Origin: JAIKWW01 sp052169645
GTDB lineage: Bacteria > Bacillota > Clostridia > Peptostreptococcales > Anaerovoracaceae
NCBI GenBank assembly: GCA_052169645.1
Contig: JBQNCA010000011.1
Coordinates: forward strand, 1-54,906
DNA length: 54,906 bases
Direction: 5' to 3'
The notes beneath the pieces were generated by a model. It ran no database searches and was not told where the DNA came from. It saw only the letters and a list, made by a program, of their open reading frames with translations. Below, piece by piece: positions 44,190-52,841 of the stretch (within the stretch, counting starts at the first letter, position 1; every line of letters starts with the position of its first letter). A program made the translations under genes and the position numbers.

Positions 44190-46130
44190 CTAAAGAGCTG
44201 AGACTTCCTCCAACCAAGTGCTCGCATCCGTATCGCTCGGCATGATCCACGATCCTCTTGGTGATAGGGCAACAGAGCCTATCTTAGGACCGTCGGGTAT
44301 GCAATTGCGCTTGAATTGCTGGGTAAAAAATCTCTTATAAAACTCGTATAGCCATTTTTTAATTGTAGCGTCGGAGTATTCATCAGAAAATGCGGAGCAT
44401 GCAATTTTATAAAGCTTGGCGGGCTTCATTCCGCAGCTGATGGTGTAATACAGGAAAAATTCGTTTAATTCGTAAGGCCCGACTCGTTCCTCGGTTTTTT
44501 GTGAAATGCTTCCGTCATTTTCAGGTGGGAGAAGCTCCGGTGAAATAGGTGTTTCCATAATGTCGTGAAGAGCTTTTTTCAGCTTCGGAGCATCGTTTCC
44601 ATATGTGATTTCATCTATCATGTTATCTGCAAACCATCCGACCACAAGACGTACCAAAGTTTTCGGGACATCTGTATTTACACCGTACATGGACATATGA
44701 TCACCGTTATATGTGCACCAACCGAGGGCAAGCTCTGAAAGATCTCCTGTACCAACTACAAATCCGCCTTCATCATTGGATACATCCATAAGAATCTGAG
44801 TTCTCTCACGGGCTTGAGCATTTTCGTAGGTGACATCGTGCAGGTCCGGATTATGACCTATATCATTGAAATGAAGTTCAACAGATTTACCGATGGAAAT
44901 TTCTCGTGCATCAGCTCCGAGAGTTTCCATGATTATCCATGCATTATCATGAGTGTGATCGCTGGTACCGAAGCCGGGCATAGTTATAGCGACAACATTT
45001 TCAGCAGATTTGCCGAGAAGCTTCATTGCACTTACACTTACTAAGAGAGCAAGTGTAGAATCAAGACCTCCGGAAATGCCGATTGTGATTTTACGAGCCT
45101 GAGTATGCTCTATCCGTCGAGCAAGAGCGGCTGTTTGAATGTTGAAAATTTCTTTGCATCTATGATCTAAGAGATTTTTATCATTCGGTACAAACGGATT
45201 TTTTCTTATCGTTCTGAATAGCTTTTCAGAAGGAGGAAGAAATGCCAAGGGTGTTACATTTACCGAAAAATCGGATGAATGTATTGAGCTTTTCAAATAG
45301 AAGCTGTTGACGTTGCGACGGAATCTGACGGTGTCAAAATCTATGTCTCCATAAATTATATTGCTTTTTCTTATGAAACGATCTCCTTCAGATATGAGCT
45401 TTCCGCATTCCGAAATCAGGCACTGACCGTTGCAAACCATATCGCTAGTAGATTCATATATTCCGGAGGCTGCGTAAATCATGGCGCAGCTGTTTGTTTG
45501 ACTCTGATATTTAAATAAATTTATGCAATTTTCAGCATTGCTTACAGTGGCGGCTTCATGGGAGATATTTATAACTATATGAGCACCCTTCAGGCATATT
45601 TCTGCAGCGGGTGAAATAGGGGATTTTATCTCGTTTCCGATTACAACGCCGAATGCAAGATCACTTTCATCATCAAGAAATATCAGATTGCCGAATCTTA
45701 CCTCTTCATCAAATAAACCTATAAAATCATCCTGCTCAGCCGTTTTGATTCCATCGGCAAAGCATCTGCCGTCACCGTACATAGTAGGAACAATACCTTT
45801 TAAATCTCCCTTATGGATAACGGCGGCGCAGTTGTAAAAGCTGTTTTCCCTTCTTATATAGCATCCGACAACCAGCGTTGCGGATAGAGAATAGGATGCT
45901 TTTATAATCCTTTTCAGGCCCTCAAGGTTTTGCCTGTAAAGATGCTCCTGAAAAAACATGTCTCCACAGCAGGCACCTGTGGTAGAAAGTTCAGGAAATG
46001 CGATGATTCCGGCTTTGTTCAAGTCCGCTTCCTTCGCACAGCGTATAATTTCGTCTACATTGTAGGGAACATTCCCTATTTTCAGCATAGGACTGATTGC
46101 AGCAGCCCTGATAAATCCCAAATTTTCCAT
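44190..46130 (-). CDS. nadE: NAD+ synthetase (NadE) with a probably inactive glutaminase domain
   Basis: The last step of NAD+ synthesis: amidation of nicotinate adenine dinucleotide. The 646 aa protein has the length of the glutamine-dependent form: an N-terminal nitrilase-type domain (about 1-280) and a C-terminal synthetase with ITIGISGGLDSTLALLVS and GFVVGTGDLSELALGW. The glutaminase triad is broken. Glu47 remains (AFPELSTTG), but the Lys expected in VPK is Thr116 (KGIVPTMYG), and the nucleophile Cys of the ICED motif is Gly165 (GVVIGNEIKS). The enzyme probably uses free ammonia. The ATG at 46130 follows GGAGG by five bases; the upstream in-frame ATG at 46142 lies before that site. Confidence 0.93.
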   Translation of the reverse strand: MENLGFIRAAAISPMLKIGNVPYNVDEIIRCAKEADLNKAGIIAFPELSTTGACCGDMFFQEHLYRQNLEGLKRIIKASYSLSATLVVGCYIRRENSFYNCAAVIHKGDLKGIVPTMYGDGRCFADGIKTAEQDDFIGLFDEEVRFGNLIFLDDESDLAFGVVIGNEIKSPISPAAEICLKGAHIVINISHEAATVSNAENCINLFKYQSQTNSCAMIYAASGIYESTSDMVCNGQCLISECGKLISEGDRFIRKSNIIYGDIDFDTVRFRRNVNSFYLKSSIHSSDFSVNVTPLAFLPPSEKLFRTIRKNPFVPNDKNLLDHRCKEIFNIQTAALARRIEHTQARKITIGISGGLDSTLALLVSVSAMKLLGKSAENVVAITMPGFGTSDHTHDNAWIIMETLGADAREISIGKSVELHFNDIGHNPDLHDVTYENAQARERTQILMDVSNDEGGFVVGTGDLSELALGWCTYNGDHMSMYGVNTDVPKTLVRLVVGWFADNMIDEITYGNDAPKLKKALHDIMETPISPELLPPENDGSISQKTEERVGPYELNEFFLYYTISCGMKPAKLYKIACSAFSDEYSDATIKKWLYEFYKRFFTQQFKRNCIPDGPKIGSVALSPRGSWIMPSDTDASTWLEEVSAL

Positions 46131-46320
46131 TACAGCCTCCATTCTATATTTATTTGCAGCCGCAAGTTTTAAAATGTCGTTCGCAAAGCAATCTCAGTTT
46201 AAATAAATATAGAATTATTATATACTTTATATAATATAATAGTAATATTATTTTTATATAATGCGATAGAGTAACAGAATTCTGAATTTACATGATATGG
46301 AGCTGTTGCCGGCAAACAAT

Positions 46321-46349
46321 TTGACCCGGACTTACATCTATTGTAAAAT
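46321..46349 (+). promoter_or_regulatory. Candidate promoter of the yhaM-recD2-comF genes
   Basis: TTGACC, a 17-base spacer and TAAAAT with TG just before it; 31 bases upstream of the start codon. Confidence 0.55.
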
Positions 46350-46379
46350 AATGTTATAAATAATCTCCGGAGGATATGG

Positions 46380-47339
46380 ATGAAAACGATATTTGTGGAT
46401 AACCTTGTTACAGGTTCAGATTTTGATGACTTTTTTATACTTAAATCTGCAGTGGTGAGAACAGGCTCAAACGGTAAGGATTATATAGATATGCAGCTCA
46501 GCGATTGTACCGGTGATGTGAGTGCAAAGAAATGGGATGCTACCGAGGAAGAAATTGCGTTAGTGAATAATTTAAAAGAAAATCCTATAATAAAGGTGAG
46601 AGCTTCAGTAGGCGAATGGATGAATCGCAAACAGCTGAAAATAAAAAAATTCAGATTACCTATGCCTGAAGAAAACTTTGATTTCAGCAATTTCATAAAG
46701 ACCGCTCCTGAAAAGGGGATAGATATGTATGAATTCATTATTGAGCGTATACATACTATGCAGGACAAGGAATTAAAGTCTGTCGCCGAGACTTTGATGA
46801 TACGAAATAAGGAGAAGCTTCTGTATTATCCTGCAGCATCAAGCAATCATCATGCGGAGATGTGCGGACTGCTTTACCATATGAAGCGTATGCTTTCAAT
46901 GGGAGAAAAAGCATGTGAGGTTTATGAGGAACTGAGAAGAGATTGGGTGATTGCGGGAGTTGTGATTCATGACATGGAAAAGATAAATGAAATTCTTTCA
47001 AACGAATGGGGCATTTCACCCGGATATTCATTTGAAGGGCAGCTATTGGGACATATCGCTCAGGGCGTAAAGATGATAGACAGGTTGTCGGATGAACTCG
47101 GTATATCGTATGAAAAAGCTGTGATGCTCGAACATATGATACTTTCTCATCACTATGAGCCTGATTTCGGAAGTCCTAAGAGACCTATGTTCCCCGAGGC
47201 GGAATTGCTGCATTATCTGGATATCTTTGATGCACGGATATTTGATATGAATGAAGCTCTCAGCGGCGTAGCTCCGGGAGATTTTTCAGATAAGGTCAGA
47301 ACCTTGGACAACAGACGGGTTTATAAGCCGACGTTTTAG
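46380..47339 (+). CDS. yhaM: 3'-5' exoribonuclease, YhaM family
   Basis: A 319 aa protein with an N-terminal OB-fold (about residues 1-110, with DYIDMQLSDCTGDVSAKKWD) and a C-terminal HD domain (HHAEMCGLLYHMKRM, VIHDMEKINE and LEHMILSHHYEP supply the metal-binding His and Asp residues). This domain pair is that of B. subtilis YhaM, which trims RNA and single-stranded DNA 3' ends. CTCCGGAGGA lies before the ATG. It is followed by recD2 after 29 bases. Confidence 0.9.
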   Translation: MKTIFVDNLVTGSDFDDFFILKSAVVRTGSNGKDYIDMQLSDCTGDVSAKKWDATEEEIALVNNLKENPIIKVRASVGEWMNRKQLKIKKFRLPMPEENFDFSNFIKTAPEKGIDMYEFIIERIHTMQDKELKSVAETLMIRNKEKLLYYPAASSNHHAEMCGLLYHMKRMLSMGEKACEVYEELRRDWVIAGVVIHDMEKINEILSNEWGISPGYSFEGQLLGHIAQGVKMIDRLSDELGISYEKAVMLEHMILSHHYEPDFGSPKRPMFPEAELLHYLDIFDARIFDMNEALSGVAPGDFSDKVRTLDNRRVYKPTF

Positions 47340-47368
47340 TTTATACCACTTTGGAGGCGTAGTCAGCT

Positions 47369-49606
47369 ATGGTAAAAATGGGAAGACTGGCGGAAGTAAT
47401 ATTCAGGAATGAAGAAAATTTTTATACTGTCGCCTCGGTGGAAAACGATGATGAAATGGAGCAATTCATAGCTGTAGGAGAGATGCCGGAAGCACATCAG
47501 GGAATGATATACAGCTTTGAGGGGGATTGGTCCAATCATCCTTCTTATGGCGAACAGTTCAAATTCAGAAGCTGCAGAGAAGAAATCCCGAAAACGGAGA
47601 CAGCTATAACAGCATTTTTATCATCGGGCATAATCAAGGGTGTTAATATAAAAACCGCAGAGGCGATAGTCTCAAAATTCGGAGATAAAACGCTTGAGAT
47701 TATTGCCAACGAGCCTGAAAGATTGGAGACCGTAAGCGGCATAGGAAAGGTAAAAGCACAGGCAATATTTGATTCATATCGTGCCAACAGAGAATTTGCA
47801 GAGGTGTCCTTGTTTTTTGAGCAGCATGATATAAGTTCATCATATGCTATGAAGATGTATAAAATTTATGGGAGAGATACCATAAGTGAGGTAAGTAAAA
47901 ATCCGTATCGCTTGATCACGGATATCAGAGGAATCGGATTCATACAGGCGGATCGGATAGCGGCAAATCTGGGTATACCTCAGGATTCCGAATTCAGAAT
48001 AAGCAGCGGGATAAAATATATGCTGCGTCGGAATGTATCGGACGGAAATACCTATATGCCGTTCAGAAGCTTCTGTAATAAAACCGGAGAAATGTTGGAT
48101 GTTCCGTCTGTAGATATAGAGGAGGCTTCCATAAATCTTGCGATAGACGGAATAGTGCGTATAGATACTCTGTCCGGAGAACGAGTTATATATCCCGAGC
48201 TTTATTATGAAGCTGAGACAAATGTGGCACGTCGGCTTTATTCTCTGCATAAGCATGATGTAAGGCAGGTTCAGGCGGATATTGACGGACTTATACTCAG
48301 GTCGGAGACGGGCATGGGAATAAAGCTTTCGGATGATCAGCGTCTGTCTGTAAAAATCGCAACGGAAGAAGGCGTCTGCGTTATAACGGGAGGTCCGGGG
48401 ACCGGAAAAACAACTGTTATCAATACTTTAATTAAAGTGTTTGAATCGGGCGGATTTTCAGTTGCATTGGCAGCTCCTACCGGCAGAGCGGCGAAACGTA
48501 TTACTGAAACCTCAGGACATGAGGCGGTAACCATACACAGACTTCTGGATTATACGTTTTCAGATGAAAGCGACGGGATGCATTTCGGAAAAAATTCGGA
48601 GGATACTCTTGATTATGATGTAATAATCATAGATGAAATGTCTATGGTTGATATATTGCTTATGGATGCTCTTACAGAAGCGGTAGTGCCCGGAACGAGG
48701 CTCATAATGGTAGGTGATGCCGATCAGCTTCCGTCTGTAGGCGCAGGCAATGTACTCCGAGATGTTATAGAAAGCGAGATTATACATACGGTACGCCTCA
48801 CTCGAATATATAGGCAGGGCAACAACAGTCTTATTGCAGATAATGCAGGCAGAATAAACCGAGGCGAATATCCGAGCTATAATGGCGAAATACAGGATTT
48901 TTTCTTTATGAAGCGCAGCAGTGAGCAAGCTGTATTGTCTACTGTACTGGAGCTTTGCAGTACCAGACTTCCTAATTATTATAAAGAATGTAATTATCTT
49001 AAAGATATACAGGTTTTAACACCGGTTCATAAAGGAACGCTCGGTACTGTCAATATAAATCGGGAGTTGCAGGCTATTTTGAATCCTCCTGCATCGGAGA
49101 AAGCGGAGAAAAAAGGTTTGAACAATATTTTCAGAGTGGGCGACAAGGTCATGCAGACTAAAAATAATTATCGGCTCGAATGGAAGAGAACAGATGACTT
49201 TTCTGACGGAATAGGTGTTTTTAACGGCGATATAGGATTTATAAGAGAGATTGATTCTGAAAACAACAGGTTGGATGTAATATTTGATGATAATAAAAGG
49301 GCAAGCTACGATTTTACCATGACGGACGAGCTTGAGCTTGCATATGCTATGACCATACATAAAAGTCAGGGCAGTGAATTTCCGATTATAGTTATGCCGA
49401 TTGCAATATTTCCACCTATGCTTGCAAACAGAAATCTGCTTTATACGGCAGTTACAAGAGGAAAGCAGGCAGTGGTGCTGGTCGGTGCGGAAAACAGGTT
49501 ACATGCAATGATTGATAATGATCATATAGAGGAAAGACATACCGGACTCAGTGTGTGGCTCAAGGGGTTCATGAAAATGGAAAATGAAACGGGTATGGAT
49601 TTATGA
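47369..49606 (+). CDS. recD2: ATP-dependent DNA helicase RecD2
   Basis: A superfamily 1B 5'-3' DNA helicase of 745 aa. The N-terminal part contains helix-hairpin-helix repeats (VSGIGKVKAQAIF, then TDIRGIGFIQADRIA), as in RecD2 and unlike RecBCD RecD. The helicase core has Walker A ITGGPGTGKTTVINTL, Walker B IIIDEMSMVD, LIMVGDADQLPSVG, and the last motif MTIHKSQGSEF with YTAVTRGK. RecD2 acts in DNA repair and replication fork maintenance in bacteria without RecBC. Its stop overlaps the comF start (ATGA). Confidence 0.94.
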   Translation: MVKMGRLAEVIFRNEENFYTVASVENDDEMEQFIAVGEMPEAHQGMIYSFEGDWSNHPSYGEQFKFRSCREEIPKTETAITAFLSSGIIKGVNIKTAEAIVSKFGDKTLEIIANEPERLETVSGIGKVKAQAIFDSYRANREFAEVSLFFEQHDISSSYAMKMYKIYGRDTISEVSKNPYRLITDIRGIGFIQADRIAANLGIPQDSEFRISSGIKYMLRRNVSDGNTYMPFRSFCNKTGEMLDVPSVDIEEASINLAIDGIVRIDTLSGERVIYPELYYEAETNVARRLYSLHKHDVRQVQADIDGLILRSETGMGIKLSDDQRLSVKIATEEGVCVITGGPGTGKTTVINTLIKVFESGGFSVALAAPTGRAAKRITETSGHEAVTIHRLLDYTFSDESDGMHFGKNSEDTLDYDVIIIDEMSMVDILLMDALTEAVVPGTRLIMVGDADQLPSVGAGNVLRDVIESEIIHTVRLTRIYRQGNNSLIADNAGRINRGEYPSYNGEIQDFFFMKRSSEQAVLSTVLELCSTRLPNYYKECNYLKDIQVLTPVHKGTLGTVNINRELQAILNPPASEKAEKKGLNNIFRVGDKVMQTKNNYRLEWKRTDDFSDGIGVFNGDIGFIREIDSENNRLDVIFDDNKRASYDFTMTDELELAYAMTIHKSQGSEFPIIVMPIAIFPPMLANRNLLYTAVTRGKQAVVLVGAENRLHAMIDNDHIEERHTGLSVWLKGFMKMENETGMDL

Positions 49607-50409
49607 AAAATTCCGAGACTGTGATAAAAGTATTTAAAGCTCTTTCAGGACGGTTTTTAGATGCGCTGTTTCCGCCTGCCATATATTGTATAGTGTGTGA
49701 AAAGCCTATTGACAATCATAATGTATATTCGATTTGCGATGATTGTCTGAATATACTGAATTGGGCTAATTATAAGACATGCGTGTTATGCGGCAGAGCG
49801 CTTGAGGATTGGTATCCTGCAGAGCTATGCAGTGAATGTGCGAATAAGAAGCATGAATTTGATGACGGAATAAGCTGTTTGCAATATCGGGATAATGAGC
49901 GCATGATAATTCACGATTTTAAATATCATAAAAAAAGCTGGTTGGCTCGCATATTTGCCGAAATGCTATATGATAAAATAAATATGCAAAACTTGTATGA
50001 TGATTGGGATTTGATAGTTCCGGTACCGATGTTTTATGCAAAGGAGTGCAAGAGAGGGTACAATCAGGCTGCTCTGCTTACGGAATTTCTTTCGAAGAAG
50101 TTGAAAAAACCGTTTGAAAAGGAGTTGTTGATAAGGCTGCGTGATACAGTTCCGATGAATCATTTGGGTGCCGAGGAACGGTTGCGTAATCTGGACGGAG
50201 CTTTTTGTGTAAATGAAGATTTGAAAGATTCGATTAAAAATAAAAATATACTGCTGGTGGATGATATATATACTACAGGGATTACTGCCGATGCTTGCAG
50301 CAGAGTATTGAAATCCGCAGGTGTAGCACATATTACGATACTTACGATAGCGGCAGGAATAAATCAGAGAGAGCTTCCTGATTTAAGAAAATTTAAATCT
50401 GCGGTATAG
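49603..50409 (+). CDS. comF: ComF family phosphoribosyltransferase-like protein
   Basis: A 268 aa protein with an N-terminal zinc finger (CIVCEKP, CDDC, CVLCG, CSEC) and a C-terminal PRTase domain with the PRPP motif LLVDDIYTTGITADAC. This is ComFC/GntX architecture, linked to DNA uptake in naturally competent bacteria but found widely. No comFA or other competence gene is nearby. Translation is probably coupled to recD2. Confidence 0.92.
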   Translation: MKNSETVIKVFKALSGRFLDALFPPAIYCIVCEKPIDNHNVYSICDDCLNILNWANYKTCVLCGRALEDWYPAELCSECANKKHEFDDGISCLQYRDNERMIIHDFKYHKKSWLARIFAEMLYDKINMQNLYDDWDLIVPVPMFYAKECKRGYNQAALLTEFLSKKLKKPFEKELLIRLRDTVPMNHLGAEERLRNLDGAFCVNEDLKDSIKNKNILLVDDIYTTGITADACSRVLKSAGVAHITILTIAAGINQRELPDLRKFKSAV

Positions 50410-50494
50410 CGGATATGGAGGATGTATAATATATTTGTAAAGTATTTAAAATAAATACATGGTTAAGCAGTTTTTAACAGAAAGAGAGCGGATG

Positions 50495-50785
50495 AATGGT
50501 ATATGCGTGTCTGTGATTGAAAATCCAAGCCAGTTGCGGGCAAAAGGATCCACGTAAGCATATTTAGATATGTGAGCATGGCGCAGCTTAGAAGTAAGAC
50601 CTGCGGACTATACTATAAACTCCTAATTTCGCAGGCGAGTGTGGGGGCAAAGATCAGGTCAGGCGCATATATCATCCACCTGCTCTTTTTTGTAAGGACA
50701 AGTAGGTGCAAAGCTTGTCCGACAGAGTTTTGCAAATATATTGAACGGCTATTTTTAGTGACGGACGGGTGGTGAAGACGAAGAA
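50495..50785 (+). ncRNA. Probable raiA-motif structured RNA
   Basis: A region of about 290 bases upstream of hpf/raiA with more G and C than the surrounding AT-rich DNA and no credible gene. Visible pairings are CCTGCG (50610) with CGCAGG (50630), CATAT-TTAG-ATATG near 50559, GGACAAG with CTTGTCC (about 50696-50720), and CCACC (50686) with GGTGG (50768). The raiA motif is a large conserved RNA of unknown function known from Bacillota and Actinobacteria, typically just upstream of raiA (hpf), which is exactly the position here. I assign it by position and structure, not by alignment, and the ends are approximate. Confidence 0.65.
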
Positions 50786-50991
50786 AAAATAAGAGAGACA
50801 GAGGTTTTAATAAACTTCCTTTGTATGGGAATAAAAATACAAAATACATTAAAAAAAATACAGGGTTAAAGCCGATTATGGCGAATAGTATAGTATACCG
50901 ATAAATAGCATGAGTTGAAAATCAGAATGTCGAAATTTGATGCTGCTCAATTCTATATAAAGGTATAGTTAATATTAAAGGAGGCATTGCT

Positions 50992-51519
50992 ATGAAGGTT
51001 AACATTACCAGTAAAGGATTTACCGCTAACGAAAGTCAGGTACTTCTCATTGAAAAGAAATTCGATAAGCTTTCAAAATATTTCACAGATGATACAGCGG
51101 TAAATGTAACCATGGGATACAAAAAAAAGCGTCAGACCATGGAGGCAATGATAACGATTAAGGGTATGCTCTTTAGAGCGGAATATACCGATCAGGACAT
51201 GAATGTTTGCCTTGACAAGGTTGTTGAAAGGTTGGCATCACAAGTAACTCGTTATAAGAAGAAGTTGCAGAAGAATCATCGTCAGATTAAGGAAATTAAT
51301 TTTGATTTGCTTCCGGAGGAGGATATAGATGAAACTTCATTTGTTCCTATAAAGAAGAAGAGTTTTGATTTGGTTCCTATGGATGTTGAAGAAGCGGTTC
51401 TTCAAATGGAACTTCTGGAACATAAATTCTTTGTATTTATGAATAGTGAATCAAACCGTGTGGCGGTTGTATATAAACGTAATGATGGCGATTACGGTAT
51501 GTTGGAGCCGGTTTATTAA
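50992..51519 (+). CDS. hpf: Ribosome hibernation promoting factor, long form
   Basis: Dimerises 70S ribosomes into 100S particles in stationary phase or stress. The 175 aa protein has an N-terminal S30AE domain (residues about 1-100, MKVNITSKGFTANE to QKNHRQIKEI) and a C-terminal dimerisation domain (about 120-175) with the motifs FDLVPMDVEEAVLQMELL and FFVFMN. This is the long HPF of Gram-positive bacteria. AAAGGAGG lies before the ATG. It is separated from the structured RNA upstream by about 200 AT-rich bases. Confidence 0.95.
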   Translation: MKVNITSKGFTANESQVLLIEKKFDKLSKYFTDDTAVNVTMGYKKKRQTMEAMITIKGMLFRAEYTDQDMNVCLDKVVERLASQVTRYKKKLQKNHRQIKEINFDLLPEEDIDETSFVPIKKKSFDLVPMDVEEAVLQMELLEHKFFVFMNSESNRVAVVYKRNDGDYGMLEPVY

Positions 51520-51534
51520 TAAAAAGGTGAATAA

Positions 51535-51642
51535 ATTTCCCGTTACAAGCGAATACGCTTGTCCTCCGGAGAATAGAGGACTCTGCCGGTAGGAAATCTA
51601 TTGGAAAATGCTTCGAAGCGAAAATGCTCCGGAGCATTTTTT
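51535..51642 (+). terminator. Structured hpf 3' end with intrinsic terminator
   Basis: The terminator is AAAATGCTCC/GGAGCATTTT followed by TT (51621-51642). Before it lies a branched element: ATTTCC (51535) pairs with GGAAAT (51592), enclosing a perfect hairpin ACAAGCG-AATA-CGCTTGT (51545-51562) and a short hairpin CCTC/GAGG (51563-51579). The palindrome CTCCGGAG occurs both there (51564) and in the terminator tip (51627), so the two copies could pair and compete with termination. Confidence 0.7.
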
Positions 51643-51778
51643 ATAATATTCCACTTCGGAATTTTAGATACATTTAAGATATCATTACGATTTTTTATCT
51701 GATTTATTGATATCAACCACAGACTTATTGTCTTATAATTCTCAAATTTCAATAGTTCACTTTAAAAATATAAAAATA

Positions 51779-51831
51779 TTGTCAACCTTAAAATAAAAAT
51801 AAGTTGACGATTTACAACAGAATGATATAAT
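51779..51831 (+). promoter_or_regulatory. bioY promoter with overlapping BirA-type operator
   Basis: The promoter is TTGACG (51804-51809), 16 bases, TATAAT (51826-51831). Overlapping its -35 is TTGTCAACC (51779-51787), 14 bases, AGTTGACGA (51802-51810). This fits the published BirA site pattern of two inverted TTGTTAACC-like halves about 14-16 bases apart. Biotin-loaded BirA would block the promoter. Confidence 0.72.
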
Positions 51832-51884
51832 CTTATTACAGTTTAAAGAATTGTTTGAAAATATTTTTATAATCGGAGGAATAT

Positions 51885-52439
51885 ATGATGAATGACAGAA
51901 TTAAAAATCTTACAATAACAGCTCTGATGGCTGCGATGCTGTGCATATCGGGACCTTTAACTATACCGATAGGTATAGTGCCTGTCACACTTATAAATCT
52001 TGCAATTTTTATAGTGATTTACATTGTTGGAATGAAAAGGGCAACAATATGTTATCTTATTTATCTGCTTATAGGATTAATAGGAATTCCGGTATTTTCA
52101 GGCTTCACAGGAGGTGCACAGAAAATCATGGGACCTACGGGCGGGTTTCTTATAGGATTCATATTAATGATTGTAATTGCAGGTTTAGTGATAGACAGAT
52201 TCGGCAGTAATAAAATTGTTTGTATGATCGGAATGATTGCAGCTACATGGGCGCTTTATCTGTGCGGGGTTTTGTGGCTGTCATATTCTGCAAATTTACC
52301 TTTGCCTGCGGCATTTGCAAAAGGTGTGCTCCCCTTTATATTTGAAGATATGGTTAAGATTATAATTGCTGCGGTAGCGGGGCCGCTTTTAAAAAGCCGT
52401 CTTTCAAAAGCGGGAGTGGTATTTGACAATGCCGGATAA
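51885..52439 (+). CDS. bioY: Biotin ECF transporter substrate-binding protein BioY
   Basis: A 184 aa membrane protein with about six helices that captures biotin, alone or with an EcfAAT module. Recognisable BioY elements are IGIVPVTLINLAIF near the start and GFTGGAQKIMGPTGGFLIGF in the middle. CGGAGGA lies before the ATG at 51885 (a second ATG follows directly). The BirA-type operator upstream supports biotin as the ligand. No bioA, B, D, F or birA is seen, so the cell may import biotin rather than make it. Confidence 0.92.
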   Translation: MMNDRIKNLTITALMAAMLCISGPLTIPIGIVPVTLINLAIFIVIYIVGMKRATICYLIYLLIGLIGIPVFSGFTGGAQKIMGPTGGFLIGFILMIVIAGLVIDRFGSNKIVCMIGMIAATWALYLCGVLWLSYSANLPLPAAFAKGVLPFIFEDMVKIIIAAVAGPLLKSRLSKAGVVFDNAG

Positions 52440-52494
52440 GGCTGTTTATGGCAAGAATTATTTTGTGTTAAAATTCAGATAGTATAATCATACT

Positions 52495-52546
52495 ATAAAG
52501 TAAAAACATGTAAGCTGAATCTGCAGCCTGCATGTTTTTACTTTAT
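52495..52546 (+). terminator. bioY terminator
   Basis: ATAAAGTAAAAACATG pairs perfectly with CATGTTTTTACTTTAT; the 20-base apex contains a smaller GCTG/CAGC hairpin. It begins 56 bases after the bioY stop. The T-rich right arm does the work of a U-tract. Confidence 0.72.
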
Positions 52547-52658
52547 AAATTTTGCACATATAGAATTTCTAAAGTGCTGAAAATTAAGCATTAAGATGCA
52601 GTTAAAAATTACCCGCACATATAATGCATAAATCAGTCAGGGTAGTTTAATTTTAAAA

Positions 52659-52841
52659 TTACGCAGAAGTATCTTCTAAATCGAGGTTTACAATATATTC
52701 AATGCAGTCTTCACATACGAAAAGACCGTGAAATACTTTTCCGTTAGCTTTGCGATTTTCATTTGATTCTCCGCAGAGTACACATGCGCAATCATCCGGA
52801 TTATTATCTTCAATGAGTTTGTCTCTTATTATTTTAAGCAT
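52659..52841 (-). CDS. Small zinc-ribbon protein, possibly Gin-like
   Basis: A 60 aa protein starting MLKIIRDKLIEDNN with AAGGAG upstream. Two cysteine pairs, CVLCGES and VCEDCIEYI, are separated by about 16 residues and the connecting part ends KVFHGLFVCEDC. This pattern resembles Gin/CsfB, the anti-sigma-G factor of spore formers (CxxC, then xFICxxC), but the match is loose and no sporulation gene is adjacent. A plain zinc-ribbon protein of unknown role is equally possible. It is convergent with bioY, after its terminator. Confidence 0.6.
   Translation of the reverse strand: MLKIIRDKLIEDNNPDDCACVLCGESNENRKANGKVFHGLFVCEDCIEYIVNLDLEDTSA

Noticed and set aside
50572..50775. Open frame of 67 codons inside the structured region before hpf
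   Set aside because: It has no ribosome binding site, an unusual residue mix, and overlaps the paired segments of the probable raiA RNA.
50495..50785. 6S RNA, RNase P RNA or tmRNA as the identity of the structured region
   Set aside because: No recognisable tmRNA tRNA-like end or RNase P core is seen, and the position before hpf favours raiA. 6S RNA cannot be fully excluded without a covariance search.
51543..51752. Minus-strand open frame over the hpf terminator
   Set aside because: It crosses a terminator and the structured 3' end, has no ribosome binding site and no recognisable domain.
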